Part shown: piece after piece, positions 33,961 to 43,889 of the stretch
Layout: the number at the start of each line of letters is the position of its first letter
Numbering within the stretch: position 1 is the stretch's first letter
From: Tetrapyrgos nigripes
Lineage: Eukaryota > Basidiomycota > Agaricomycetes > Agaricales > Campanellaceae
Assembly: GCA_013368315.1 (NCBI GenBank)
Contig: JAACJM010000219.1
Span: forward strand, 62,001-126,000
Length of the DNA stretch: 64,000 nt
Direction of reading: 5' to 3'
Notes under the pieces: model-generated
Databases searched by the model: none
What the model was told of the DNA's origin: nothing
Seen by the model: the letters and a program-made list of their open reading frames with translations, nothing else
Program-made: the position numbers and the translations under genes

Positions 33961-34670
33961 GCATTGATGTACCTCACTCGCCTCCAACCGTTCCAAGGAT
34001 AACTCTGGTGTACTGCTTTCTACGGCTTCACTGCTCCAGTCACTTTTCAAATATCGAACAGCTTCATACGTCCTTCAAGCGCTCAACTCCTTTTCACATT
34101 TCATCTCTATTCTCAGTGCTGTGCAAAGCTGTTATAAGTACAAAGAAGTTAAGAATTATATTACGACACCCAGAACACGATGCAAGAACGTGTTTTCAGC
34201 ATAACAAGCAGACTTCCTTTCCCTTCTACTCCCGTTACCTTCCCATCGCCCAGGACATGCTCTGTGCTTCACCATCACTAAGCTCTGAGTGCATTGTACC
34301 TGATGCTATCAGCTCTCCTCCACGCCTTCTTGAAACAGCCAACTCCAACCCTTCAGCTTTGCAGGATGGTGTTCTCGCTATGTCAGTTCCTCAGCCTACT
34401 GGAGACTTCGACGTAGCAACCCCTACCCTGCAGACAAGCAGTGGGGATTTATCTCCTGTGAGTAAACACACTCTTTGGTAAGAGATGTCTCCAGCGCTCT
34501 GATACTTCTTGGCTACGAGGTATGGGATGGCACGTGTTACACATGTTACAATCGCCTTCGCAGAAGAATACCTTCATTCCAGATCAGATGGGATGACCAT
34601 GGGAATACCCTTTGCAGGTCGTGCGTACATATACGCAATTCGCTCTGTCGTTTAACTGACTCACTCTTTT
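33961..34670. other. Uncertain; possible 5' part of the HET gene
   Basis: Plus frames at 34200-34480 and 34475-34741 are open but not recognisable. Splice-like signals occur (gtgagt at about 34458, ttccag at about 34672). Confidence 0.3.
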
Positions 34671-34674
34671 CCAG

Positions 34675-35570
34675 GTGCCATAATACACTAAGCCATTCTT
34701 GGTCGACCTCGCTTTCACCAGGCTCCGAGTCCATTGAATAAGTGATAATGATGACTTCAACGGATTAATATACCCCCCTCCCCCATCAAACCCGCCCCTC
34801 CCTCATCCTCCCACCCCATGCTCTCCCCTGCCTCCTCTCCCCTGGCGTCTCCTTCCCCATGCTACAGGCTCATCAAGACGGCCTCGGCTGGATCTGGATT
34901 GACACATGCTGCATCAATAAAGGGGATCATGACGACGTTGTGAGGAATATCAACGGGATGTATGGATACTACCAGAATGCAAAGATCTGTTATGCATTCT
35001 TGGGTGACATTGGAATGGGGCTGTTTGTGGGTGGGGAACCACTGAAGAGTCGTGTGGAAGACAGCGATTGGTTTGGAAGAGGGTGGACATTACAAGAATT
35101 GCTGGCCCCGAAAGAGGTCGTATTCTTCAATAACGACTGGCACCATATCGGGACGCGAAGCACCCTTGCGGGTGTGATCTCAGGAAGGACGGGAATACCA
35201 TGGACGGTCATTCAACGAGAAGTAGATATGGACGAGATTCATATCGCTAAAAGGCTCGGGTGGTCGATGAGTCGTCAAACTACCAAGCCTGAAGACCAAG
35301 CGTATTGTTTGCTAGGAATCCTGGGAGTCTCCATGGAGCCATGCTATGGTGAAGGTGTTGGAAGAGCGTTTGACCGGTTGCAGAAGTGTCTCGTTGCAGC
35401 TTATCCTTATAGGGAGCGCGAGCTGGAATGGGCACTTACAAACCTCTACAAATCTTTCCGAGGAACGTAGTTGATATCGATGATCGCAAGGAAAAGGCGC
35501 AGTGGGGATACTTAGACTCGTACTCGCCTTCGTCGTTGTTGGAAAGGAAGATGGGTTGGGCGTGCGTGGC
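34675..35570 (+). pseudogene. HET (heterokaryon-incompatibility) domain protein, damaged
   Basis: The core frame 34859-35470 carries the HET signature: QAHQDGLGWIWIDTCCINK, YYQNAKICYAFLGDI, DSDWFGRGWTLQELLAPKEV and a TGIPW...MSRQTTKPEDQAYCLLGILG segment. The usual N-terminal YAILSHTW block appears only as NTLSHSW at about 34686, in a frame ending in a stop at 34739-34741 with no good intron to the core. After 35470 the coding trend continues one frame over (IFPRNVVDIDDRKEKAQWGY). HET proteins trigger incompatibility or cell-death responses in fungi. With a broken N-terminus and a 3' frameshift this copy is probably inactive. Confidence 0.7.
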
Positions 35571-35782
35571 TGTGTACCGAAGGCGAGTCTAGACCATGGT
35601 TCCAGGCTAGAGGGATATGGTCGCCGAGGGCGAGACGTCCTGACGGCAACATACGCTTCGTCATAATCCAAGACGCAGGAGAGTATTGCAAAGAAGAATG
35701 CGATACGAAAGTACAGTGATACTTGCTGCGTATCCAGATTTCCTCGAATTGATACCTCCATCTATACCGTCAAGATTACGAG

Positions 35783-35845
35783 GCCGAAGAATGAGGACGA
35801 GTTCTTAACACTGCGTTTCCGCGTGTGGCTATGTTGAGTTTGTCC
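35783..35845 (+). repeat. Dispersed repeat family, copy 3
   Basis: ACGAGGCCGAAGAATGAGGA then CGAGTTCTTAACACTGCG and GTGTGGCTATG match the two copies near 6.7-7.1 kb. Confidence 0.6.
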
Positions 35846-35980
35846 CGATTTTCCCCGTCTGTCTCGATCGTCCTGTCTAAATTTTTTTCCGATTTTCTCC
35901 GGGCATACAGTAATAAGTAGAGAATATGTGTCCCTATTCTTGTATGGTACTCCATTCCTTTTAGTTTATAGAGAGTTCTA

Positions 35981-36332
35981 ATGCGCTGTCTCTTCTTCGT
36001 ATGTATATTGATCATAGCTCTGATTTCATTGACTATCTTTACTGGACGGTGTGTAGTCTAGGCGAAAATGAGTCCGGTGAGTCCACGCTTCGGCACTGGC
36101 CCACACCTCCTTCATATCTTTCCTTGCCAATTCTCAACTCCTATCTATTTCCTTGTTGGGGACTTCTTAACCTCTCTGAATCAAACACTCGCCCCATCCC
36201 AGAGGTATTCCAAGTTCCAACGAGAGCGTTCGGTTCGTAATCTTCGCGAAAGAAGACAAGGTTTTGGAGAGTCAGATGGAAGAGAGAGTTACGGTGATCA
36301 TACTTGGGTTCCCGTCTGATTCTAGTTACTAG
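35981..36332 (+). CDS. Possible 65-aa signal-anchored peptide, two exons
   Basis: Exon 1 (35981-36048) encodes an almost pure signal/anchor sequence (MRCLFFVCILIIALISLTIF). A gtgtgt donor at 36049 and cccag acceptor at 36202 join in phase to exon 2 (36203-36332), which reads ESVRFVIFAKEDKVLESQME, then EERVTVIILGFPSD and stop TAG. The intron would be 154 nt, longer than neighbours, and alternative frames through exon 2 are also open, so support is modest. Confidence 0.33.
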
Positions 36333-36635
36333 CATCTACAGCTTGAGACGGAAGATGTACGGTGTGAAACTCCAAGAAGAGGAAACGCACTGCAAATGCG
36401 CATTAGCAATCTTTTCTTCTATTCTTACGCTCGATGGGGTGCACCGTTTTTCCTTCATCTTCCGCACGTACTTAATCTTTCCTAGTATTAAAATGTCTAA
36501 ATATTGTTCTCTACAGCATTCGCCGAGTCGCGGTGGCTGTTAGCTCAAGATAAGTAGTCTACAGCATTGTCCGAAACGTATGTGCAAAAAAATCCGGGTC
36601 CAAAAGGCTCATTAGCCTCAGCCACAAAAATGATC

Positions 36636-36984
36636 TTAATTCTTCCGCTCTTTAGACCATTTCCCGACATTCAACGCTTGCTGAGCTGCAAGTTCCTCTG
36701 CGTCGTCTTTGCTCCCTGCCCGACCTCTCCCCCATTCCTCCTCGTTGACTATGCCAGTAGAAAAGACGTGAGTTTAAATTCGAGCTAATACAAGCAGTAT
36801 TACTTACTCTTGACGATAGCCGTCCACTCAGTCTGACCATTTCGAAGTCGTGACTGAGAGTTTTCGTACCGAATATTGTGCCGGTGTAGCTGAGCCCAAT
36901 TGTTAAGCTGCATTCTGAAGTCTGATAAATCCAATCAGTTATCAGAAAATTCGAAGAAGAAATCCCGACGCCCTCACCAGACAT
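36636..36984 (-). CDS. Small double-stranded-RNA-binding motif protein, 77 aa, three exons
   Basis: The exons are 36984-36978 (7 nt: ATG TCT G), 36921-36808 and 36748-36636; the introns 36977-36922 and 36807-36749 (56 and 59 nt, gtgagg...tcag and gtaagt...atag) keep exact phase. The whole protein is one dsRBM: helix 1 (FRMQLNNWAQLHRHNIRYEN), beta strands (TEWTAIVKI, EEEWGRGRAG) and the diagnostic C-terminal helix SKDDAEELAAQQALNVG, which contacts dsRNA. Length and layout fit the many tiny dsRBM proteins of basidiomycetes. A longer open frame in the neighbouring phase (36652-37227) covers it and would mislead ORF-based annotation. Likely roles are RNA silencing or dsRNA handling, by family only. 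Confidence 0.85.
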
Positions 36985-38605
36985 AGAGGCTTGGAGGACG
37001 TTGAACTGATACTGAGAGAGTGAGACTTTGGATACGATCCATTCATGTGGTGATGCAGGGTTTTTAAACCTCACTCTCTTAATCATTCGTCGCAGCAAGC
37101 TTAAGCGTGCTATGGACGTCGAATGAAATCTCCAAAAGTGAGTATGTCCTACCAAAGCTTCATACCAGTAACTTAGGAGCCGTAGTACTGCTAGTGTTAC
37201 GTCATAACGTCTTTCTCCAATAGACAATTTCTCCCTAGCTGGCTATCCCGCTCAGAGTCAGAGATGTTGAGGCATTGATCCTTTCTCAGCTTTAAACCTT
37301 CCAAGAGTCAGGGAAGGACTCCTTGACTGTGAATAGGGGGTATTGCTATCTTGCAGTCGTATAGTACGTAGTTTTACCTTTTCACACTTAGTACAGCTAG
37401 GTATACCGACGCCATTCAAGTATGTACCACAGCGCTGCAAATCTCCTGTTGAACCATTGGATTTTTTACCGAATCAGCTACGATCTTGACGTGGTCTTCC
37501 AGGAGTACTTGAGAGCTTTGCGTTGCGGTTCTAAGCGATATTAGCTGTTATAATGAATTTCGTGTAAAGGACTAGGAGTCCGAGATTATGGGTCCTCCGC
37601 AGTCTCAGGAGAGCTAATAATAGCCGTCGTAGAAATATTCTGTGCTACCCGGTACTTCGCCATAATAGTATATCGAGTTGTTTGCGATGTTATTGACGTC
37701 GGCGGGAAACGCCAGCCCTAGATCTTGTATTCTCGCGTCACGAAATCGATAGCTTGGTCTGCTCGTGTACATCTCCGAGTCCTCTCGCTGCTTTCAAGAA
37801 TTTTCGAAGTCTGTGTGGACCAAGTGCATGCAAATTTTTCGAGATGGCATCGCGAATAGGGGTAGACAAAAAAGGAAATAGATAAGATTACCGCTACTAA
37901 ATGTAGTCCGCATCGTCAAAATGTTAAGATATGTCTTCCGATTTCCTTCGCAACCTCTTGTTTTTGAGTTATAATGATTCTATCAGTCAATAGGAACCAT
38001 TGGACGGTGGAAAATTGGTGGAAGTCGGAGCTCAGGATGCGATTAGCGGCCGGGTGTCAAATTTGTGACGCGGGAGGAGGAGTGTATTACCCAGGCTAGG
38101 ACCAAGAATCGATACGCCCGGGGTCCGGGAGGCAACTCGATGTAGCTACTGTATGTATAATATACTTTAAATGGGTACATCATCGTCCCAGGATTATTCG
38201 CCGACGCTACCGAGAGGGAGGTTCCGAGTCAACGAGACGTTAAATAAGCACCAAATTTTACTAAAATTTGTGCGTTCCATCTATCCTTACTACTTATTGG
38301 CCCCTAGTCTAGATGTCTGTGTCATGTCTTCAGCCTTTCAAGCACTGTTGTTGTTATTATTCTTAGTTATCTTTGGTATTAGAGTACTCGAAGCTGGCGA
38401 GAGAATGACCTAGTATATCCAAGGTTCCGATTCAACGACTGTAACCGTTGGAATACTAACTTTTGGTAAGGCTAGCGTGGAAGGCTCGTACATCATGTAT
38501 GAGTATTGCGACGCTAATGGCCTAGAGCTTGCAGTGGGGAGCTGATAGACTGTGCACGACCAAGCTATGAAGATTACAACGATATCCGAACGGAACACTC
38601 GCAAC
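36985..38605. other. No supported gene
   Basis: Upstream of the dsRBM gene and downstream of the laccase gene. Frames at 38171-38413 (plus) and 38410-38604 (minus) show no domain. Confidence 0.45.
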
Positions 38606-38609
38606 TTAG

Positions 38610-40773
38610 TTAGTGATCACTTGCAGGGAGAGCGTCATAAATGGTGCAGAGCTGGTCCCACTGTTCTGTAGTTAACAAGTGAGTACTTGATACGTTGATT
38701 ATACGAGAACCAGCGCTTGGAGAGCTTACTTACCAGTCGGATGGATAGATGAATTCCATTGTCCAGGTCCTTCTGCGAAGACAACCGCAAAGCCACTTTA
38801 AGTATTTAGAAGACGAGGCCAGTGAGTATGTTACTCGCAAACTTGGATTCACGTTAATGAAAACTCACTGGTCTAGATGCCAGTCAACGTGGCAATGAAG
38901 GAACCAAGGACCAGGGTTATCCGTTCTGAATCTAATAGTCACGTTGTCCCCCGTATCGCCAATCGATACGACGTCCCTCCTAGGTGGGTTGACGTAGTTG
39001 TAGGTACTGCTACCTGCACTACGGATAACGTCGAATGTATGGCCGTGTACTAGATCGCGTATAATCATAATTAGGATGAAGATCCATTTTAAAAAAAGAA
39101 GAGGAAATTGCTTACGATGAATCGGATGTGGAGAACCAGCACTCCCTCCGGGCATAGAAAGCTCAATAGTGGAATTGAGAGGAAGGTTGTATACAGAACC
39201 GTTGGGGAGGAGGTCGTTTGCGTGTTGAGCCCCAGAGAGGATTTGGAGGAGGACGGGGACAGTGGGAGGAACAAATGCTTCGCCGTTTATTGCGAATGCT
39301 GTCCCGGTCTGTTTTGTAAAGAGGAGACATCGACTATTAGTATGTGTTTGACTCGAATGTTTTCAGAAAGCGAACGACCCACAAAATTTACATCCAAGTT
39401 GATAGCAACGTCGACTCCTCCAACTTTTGGCTTTCCGGATGCTCCAGGGCTCTCGAGTGGTATGAGATTGGTTTCCACTAAAGGATTCTTTGGTGTAATT
39501 TCTGGGGTATTGGGTTCGGAGGTCTCATCAGCGTGGACGTAATGAAGGATCGCGGAATTGATTCCTCCCTCAAATCCTTGGGTTCCGTTGGGGTTTGCAC
39601 GAATCCAGTAGTTTCCAATGTCTTGGTCGGCGTTGAGCTGTGTAGACGATATGTCATGTTAGCTTGTGATGGAAGAGAGGTATACAGACACTTACAATGA
39701 AAGAGTATCTCTGCCCAGCGAAAATCTGCAGTTGATCGATACCTTCCACCTTTTGATGATTGACACCATCGGCTTCGATAACAGTCATAGTGTGGTTATC
39801 AATCGAGAAAAAGAAATTGGGGTCGCAAGCCATGTTGATGAGACGCATCCTGTACCGCTTTCCTTTCTCAACAGTGATCACGGCGAGTTCTGTTGCATTT
39901 CCGCCGTCGAAACGACCAAGACCGTTGATCAGAGTAGCGTCGGAAACACTGGTTTCATAAGGGAAGGGGTTAGCATGCCAAAGCGGCTGAAAGGGTATGA
40001 TATGGATAGAACTTACGGGATTCGGTTGGCCAAGGTCTCAGCTTTGTCGTGATACCAATCTGAGAGACTAATAACTGTGTGTTCTATAGAGCACATAAGG
40101 AAATGTCATGAGAAGCATTGTTACTGTACTCACCGTCATCAACGTCGTAAAAATCAGCATACGGATCATCGGGGTCATAGATGACTATGGGTCCACGAAG
40201 GCCATCGCAGTATTGAGTCGATAAGTGGGAATGATACCAGAAAGTTCCGGCTTGGTTTGTGGCAGTGAATTCGTACAAGAAAGAGTTTCCAGGAGCTATG
40301 GGACACCCAGAGACAAAGGCAGTCCCGTCAGCCCACCCGGATCCAGTTTGGAAGAGACCATGCCAGTGCTAAAAAAATAAAAAAGGATATATATAAATCG
40401 CTGTCGTCGAAATGACCTGAAAAACAAAACAAAACATACAACAGAAGTCGACTTCACCATAGTATCATCATTGAGTTGATTGATGACGTTGATTTTAAAG
40501 TTGACGCCCTAGTGCGTATGAAGGGATTCAGCTTGGAGATCATCATCAAGAGGGAGTACCATAAAAATTTTTCAATACCTTGGTACCGACAATCAATGGG
40601 CCAATGACCGACCCCGACGAGCCAGCTAGTGTTGCCGTGCGACTGAACCCATCGGGTGAGACTTCAGCATTGGAAATGGTAAGGTCTGTCACTGGGCCAA
40701 TCTTCGTCTTCACAGCCAACGAGGAGCACCCGAGTGCGAGGAGGAGGAGGGGTTTGAAAGAATGGAGCGACAT
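38610..40773 (-). CDS. Laccase (multicopper oxidase), 521 aa, ten exons
   Basis: Minus-strand exons: 40773-40579, 40508-40440, 40368-40134, 40083-40017, 39948-39696, 39637-39383, 39308-39116, 39049-38869, 38795-38734 and 38665-38610. All joins are in phase and the total of 521 aa is normal for the family. Signal peptide: [19 protein letters not shown]. The copper ligand blocks are complete: L1 [16 protein letters not shown]2 [20 protein letters not shown]3 [15 protein letters not shown] (spliced across an intron) and L4 [17 protein letters not shown]. The residue ten after the L4 Cys is Phe, as in high-redox-potential basidiomycete laccases. It is secreted and oxidises phenols with reduction of O2 to water; roles may include lignin or pigment chemistry. 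Several N-glycosylation sites (NAT, NHT, NGT, NST) are visible. Confidence 0.95.
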
Positions 40774-40880
40774 CTTCCGTTAAGAGGAGAGAAAGAAGGC
40801 TCGGGGTGGCTTAGTAGCGTAGACAGAAAGTCAAACTGTAGGGATTGTTGGGTCAAATTTATCGTCGACGCAAAAGAGCC

Positions 40881-40886
40881 TTTATA
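40881..40886 (-). promoter_or_regulatory. TATA box of the laccase gene
   Basis: TATAAA on the minus strand, 108 bp before the laccase ATG, at a normal distance for a strongly transcribed fungal gene. Confidence 0.6.
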
Positions 40887-41303
40887 CGTGATAGTGTCCG
40901 TTTTGAGCAACATATTCAAGCTTATTGCCCCGCGTCCGCAATGGTTTCTAAAGCTGGTCCGCAGTGGAGTTGATAATTGAAAACTGAAAACTGATCTGCT
41001 TAAATTGGATGAGGTGTTGTATAGAGCGCTCACCCGACTCCTGGGGGATCACTATTCAATAGCAAAAACTAACCCTATCTGAGGAGATGCCTGAAACGAC
41101 TTGAGAGGACTCCGTGTCTAACATGACAGTCTATCAGACCCGGCCCCGGCATCAGATTTCCTGCGGAGATTTGCAGGTTATAGTCATAGCCGGCTTCCGG
41201 CACCAACATTTCCATCTCCGACATATGGAAAGTCTTGTCCGAGTCTGCTGCTGACAAATCAAACACATTATCGACAACGCCCACAGCTCCAATTTTTTTA
41301 CGC

Positions 41304-42522
41304 ATGTCCTCCTCCTTTAGGCTCTCCCGTCCTGGCTCCCTAAGCTTGCGGTGCTTATCCTCCCGTTCTTCTTCCGGTGCTGTTACTCCTAGTCAGCTAG
41401 TCTTTAGGAACAAGTTTCGCTCTGCGTCGTCATCTAGCTCTCAACATCTCCATGTCTATGCGCCGAAGTGGAGGAATGGGGATGCGGTAGCGCAGCAGTG
41501 TCAACACCAACGCCGGGAGCAACTCCTACCCCTGGGCTCAAGACTTTTTAGCTCGAGGAGCCTGTTACAGCAACAACCGCCATCTCAGATACCTTCACAA
41601 AGCTATGGTCAAGCGCTGTTGGATTCCCTCCCGTTGTCATCGAGGATATGGAGGAGGATGTGGTACAGAAAAGACGGGACGTCGCGTTCGAAGATTAAGG
41701 GGTTGGTTTTTGGTGGGTCTATTAGTTCTTTCTTTATTTTGTCTTCGTTTCGTGTCTGCATGTATGTATGTTGACTGACGCTGCTTCCCCTCCCTTCCCT
41801 TCCATCTCGCCGTCTGGTCTTCCTCTACAGCTACCCTTACCGGTTCCATCCTCGTCGCCCTCTCCGCCCTCAGCGACCTCTTCACAGACATGGAAGATAT
41901 GATTCTCCTCCTAGCCGCTCTACTCCAAGTCCAAACCATCCTTTCCTCCGAATTCTCCTCCGTTGATTTATCGGATTACAAGTCTACAGTGGGTTTGTTC
42001 GGGAGGATATGTAAACCACTATTGGTGACACCTGGGTACGCGGAGCCAGATGCGGTGGATAGGTTTTTCAAGGGGTTGGGGGAGTTGGAGATGGATTTCG
42101 AGGTGGTGGAGGTTGAAGGAGTGGAAAAAGGAGAGGGAGACGAAGGAGGAAGGGTCGGTAGCGTTACCAGTGTCAAGTTGGTGAAGGAAAAGGAAAAGGA
42201 ACAGAAAAAGTTGGAACTCCAAGAAACCTTTGACCGTGAGCGTAATCGTATTCAAACTGGTCTCCATGTCATCATGCGTGACGCGGTTATAGAAGTACGC
42301 GAGTTGTTGGAAGAAGCAAAGGACCAACCGGCGTTGGCGGCGCAGGATATTGTAAAGGCGGTTAGGGAAGCGTTGGAGAAGGTGGTGTTGGAGCTGCAGG
42401 TGCATAGTGATGAGGGGATGAGGGAGTGGGTGAAGGCGATGAAGGAGAGAGAGGACGGGGATAGGAGTATTGGGTTGAGTGCGGGTGGGAAGGAGAAGGG
42501 TGGGTGGGATATTATTGGATGA
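41304..42522 (+). CDS. Predicted mitochondrial membrane protein, 366 aa, two exons
   Basis: ATG at 41304 opens a Ser/Arg-rich, acid-poor N-terminus (MSSSFRLSRPGSLSLRCLSS) typical of a mitochondrial presequence. Exon 1 (41304-41712) joins exon 2 (41831-42522) in phase via a gtgggt...tacag intron of 118 nt. Around the junction lies a hydrophobic segment (FATLTGSILVALSALSDLF), then EDMILLLAALLQVQTILSSE. The C-terminal half is strongly helical and charged (KEKEKEQKKLELQETFDRER; EVRELLEEAKDQPALAAQDI), probably coiled coil. I recognise the layout from other basidiomycete hypothetical proteins but not a named family. It is transcribed divergently from the laccase gene, sharing a 530-bp intergenic region. 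Confidence 0.7.
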
Positions 42523-43009
42523 GGAGGGAGTTTGTGTTGTTGGAGAGTTGGCCCAGTCTAGGTACGTGCGTGATTTTGTTCCCATGTGGTTCAAGGTGCT
42601 GATGTATTTGCATCTTTTGTTCGCAGTTCACTAGTAGATATTGCGCTACCACCTACATAGCTATACCTCTTACATCGATATTTGCTGCATTTATTACCTC
42701 TAGTACGCACTGACCGTGACGTCGAGACACTGACACACCGTTACCCTACGAACCCTAGTACCTTATATGCTATATACCATTACTTTGTAAAACCAGCAGA
42801 GAAGACCAGTCGCAAAAAAAAATTACGGCAGTTTAGACTCTCATTAGACTTGGCCGGGATCGGGACAAGGCAGAGATGTAAATTCCTTTGGACCTTTGAC
42901 ACAGCGGTTTGCCGCTTTGGAGACCTCCGATTCGGAGTACGCGAGTCCCTTGCCCGATACATCCGTTGCGAATTTCAAATCTACTTGATACCCCTGCCGT
43001 CCACAAAGA
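42523..43009. other. No supported gene
   Basis: A plus open frame (42682-43152) overlaps the KDZ element's terminal repeat and has no motif; it is treated as chance. Confidence 0.5.
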
Positions 43010-43254
43010 GTCAGTTCGGAACATTCCGGGCCTGCCGGGTCAGGGGTCCGGGTCACGATTCCGGGTCACCTTGCCGGGTCCTCCGTGCCACGTTCCCCAG
43101 CGCGTCCTTGCCCTCTTTCCTCCACGACGACTACGATACCCACCTCCTGTGATGCCCTAAGTGACGACCTACCTCAAACCGCCTTTTATAATCAGCTAGC
43201 CGCCCTTGTTTAATCAACTTTCCTTACGTTTTTATCCACTTTCCTGACTCTAAT

Positions 43255-43670
43255 TAGTGTTGCACGTGGCTCGACTCGACTCCGGCTAAGCCGGGAGTCA
43301 AGCTGCTCTTTAGCCAAGCCGAGTCAAACAAACAATGAGCTGGCTCTGTGTCACTTGGCTCGGGCTCGCTTGTGGCTAGGGATAGGGTCTCTCATATAAA
43401 AGTGTATAAAAGACCCTGAAATGACGTGGTCTAGGATCGCAAAATGAATACAATCAAATATGAATTGTCGTTCAATCGACTTGTAGAAAATTATGACACC
43501 AGCTGTATTGCAACTGTATTAGTCTATTGAAGTGAACAATTATCGGCTCCATTGAGCTCAAGCCGGAGTCATGAGCTGTTTACGGCTCAAAAGCCAAGCC
43601 GTGGTTATGACATAGTCAAGCCGTTAATAGCCGAGCCAGAGTGAGCCGGAGTTGAGCCGGTGCAACACTA
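43255..43670. mobile_element. hAT-like MITE, 416 bp, with 8-bp target duplication
   Basis: It starts TAGTGTTGCAC and ends GTGCAACACTA, with longer imperfect inverted arms (GGCTCGACTC... and the complement of ...GAGCCGGAGTTGAGCC). Flanks are ACTCTAAT at 43247-43254 and again at 43671-43678, a perfect 8-bp duplication. It lies inside the KDZ element, 3' of the transposase gene. Confidence 0.88.
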
Positions 43671-43889
43671 ACTCTAATGCCTCATCGCCTTCACCCAACT
43701 TGTGCAGACAACAAATGGAGGGAACATTACCACGGCGAGTTTTGTTATAGCTGTGGGCAGAAGCGAGACTATATGGTATCTGACTCTGTGCACAATGGGG
43801 GAGCGGTCTTCATATCGGTATGTTTGATCTGATATATTTACTACAGCAAATACTGAAAGTTTCTTTACAGTGTGGCCATTACGACAGTA

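Noticed and set aside
36652..37227. 191-codon minus ORF as a gene
   Set aside because: It overlaps the dsRBM gene in another phase, runs through its introns and lacks any domain.
42682..43152. 156-codon plus ORF
   Set aside because: Overlaps the KDZ terminal repeat; Arg/Ser-rich by composition, no motif or homology recognised.
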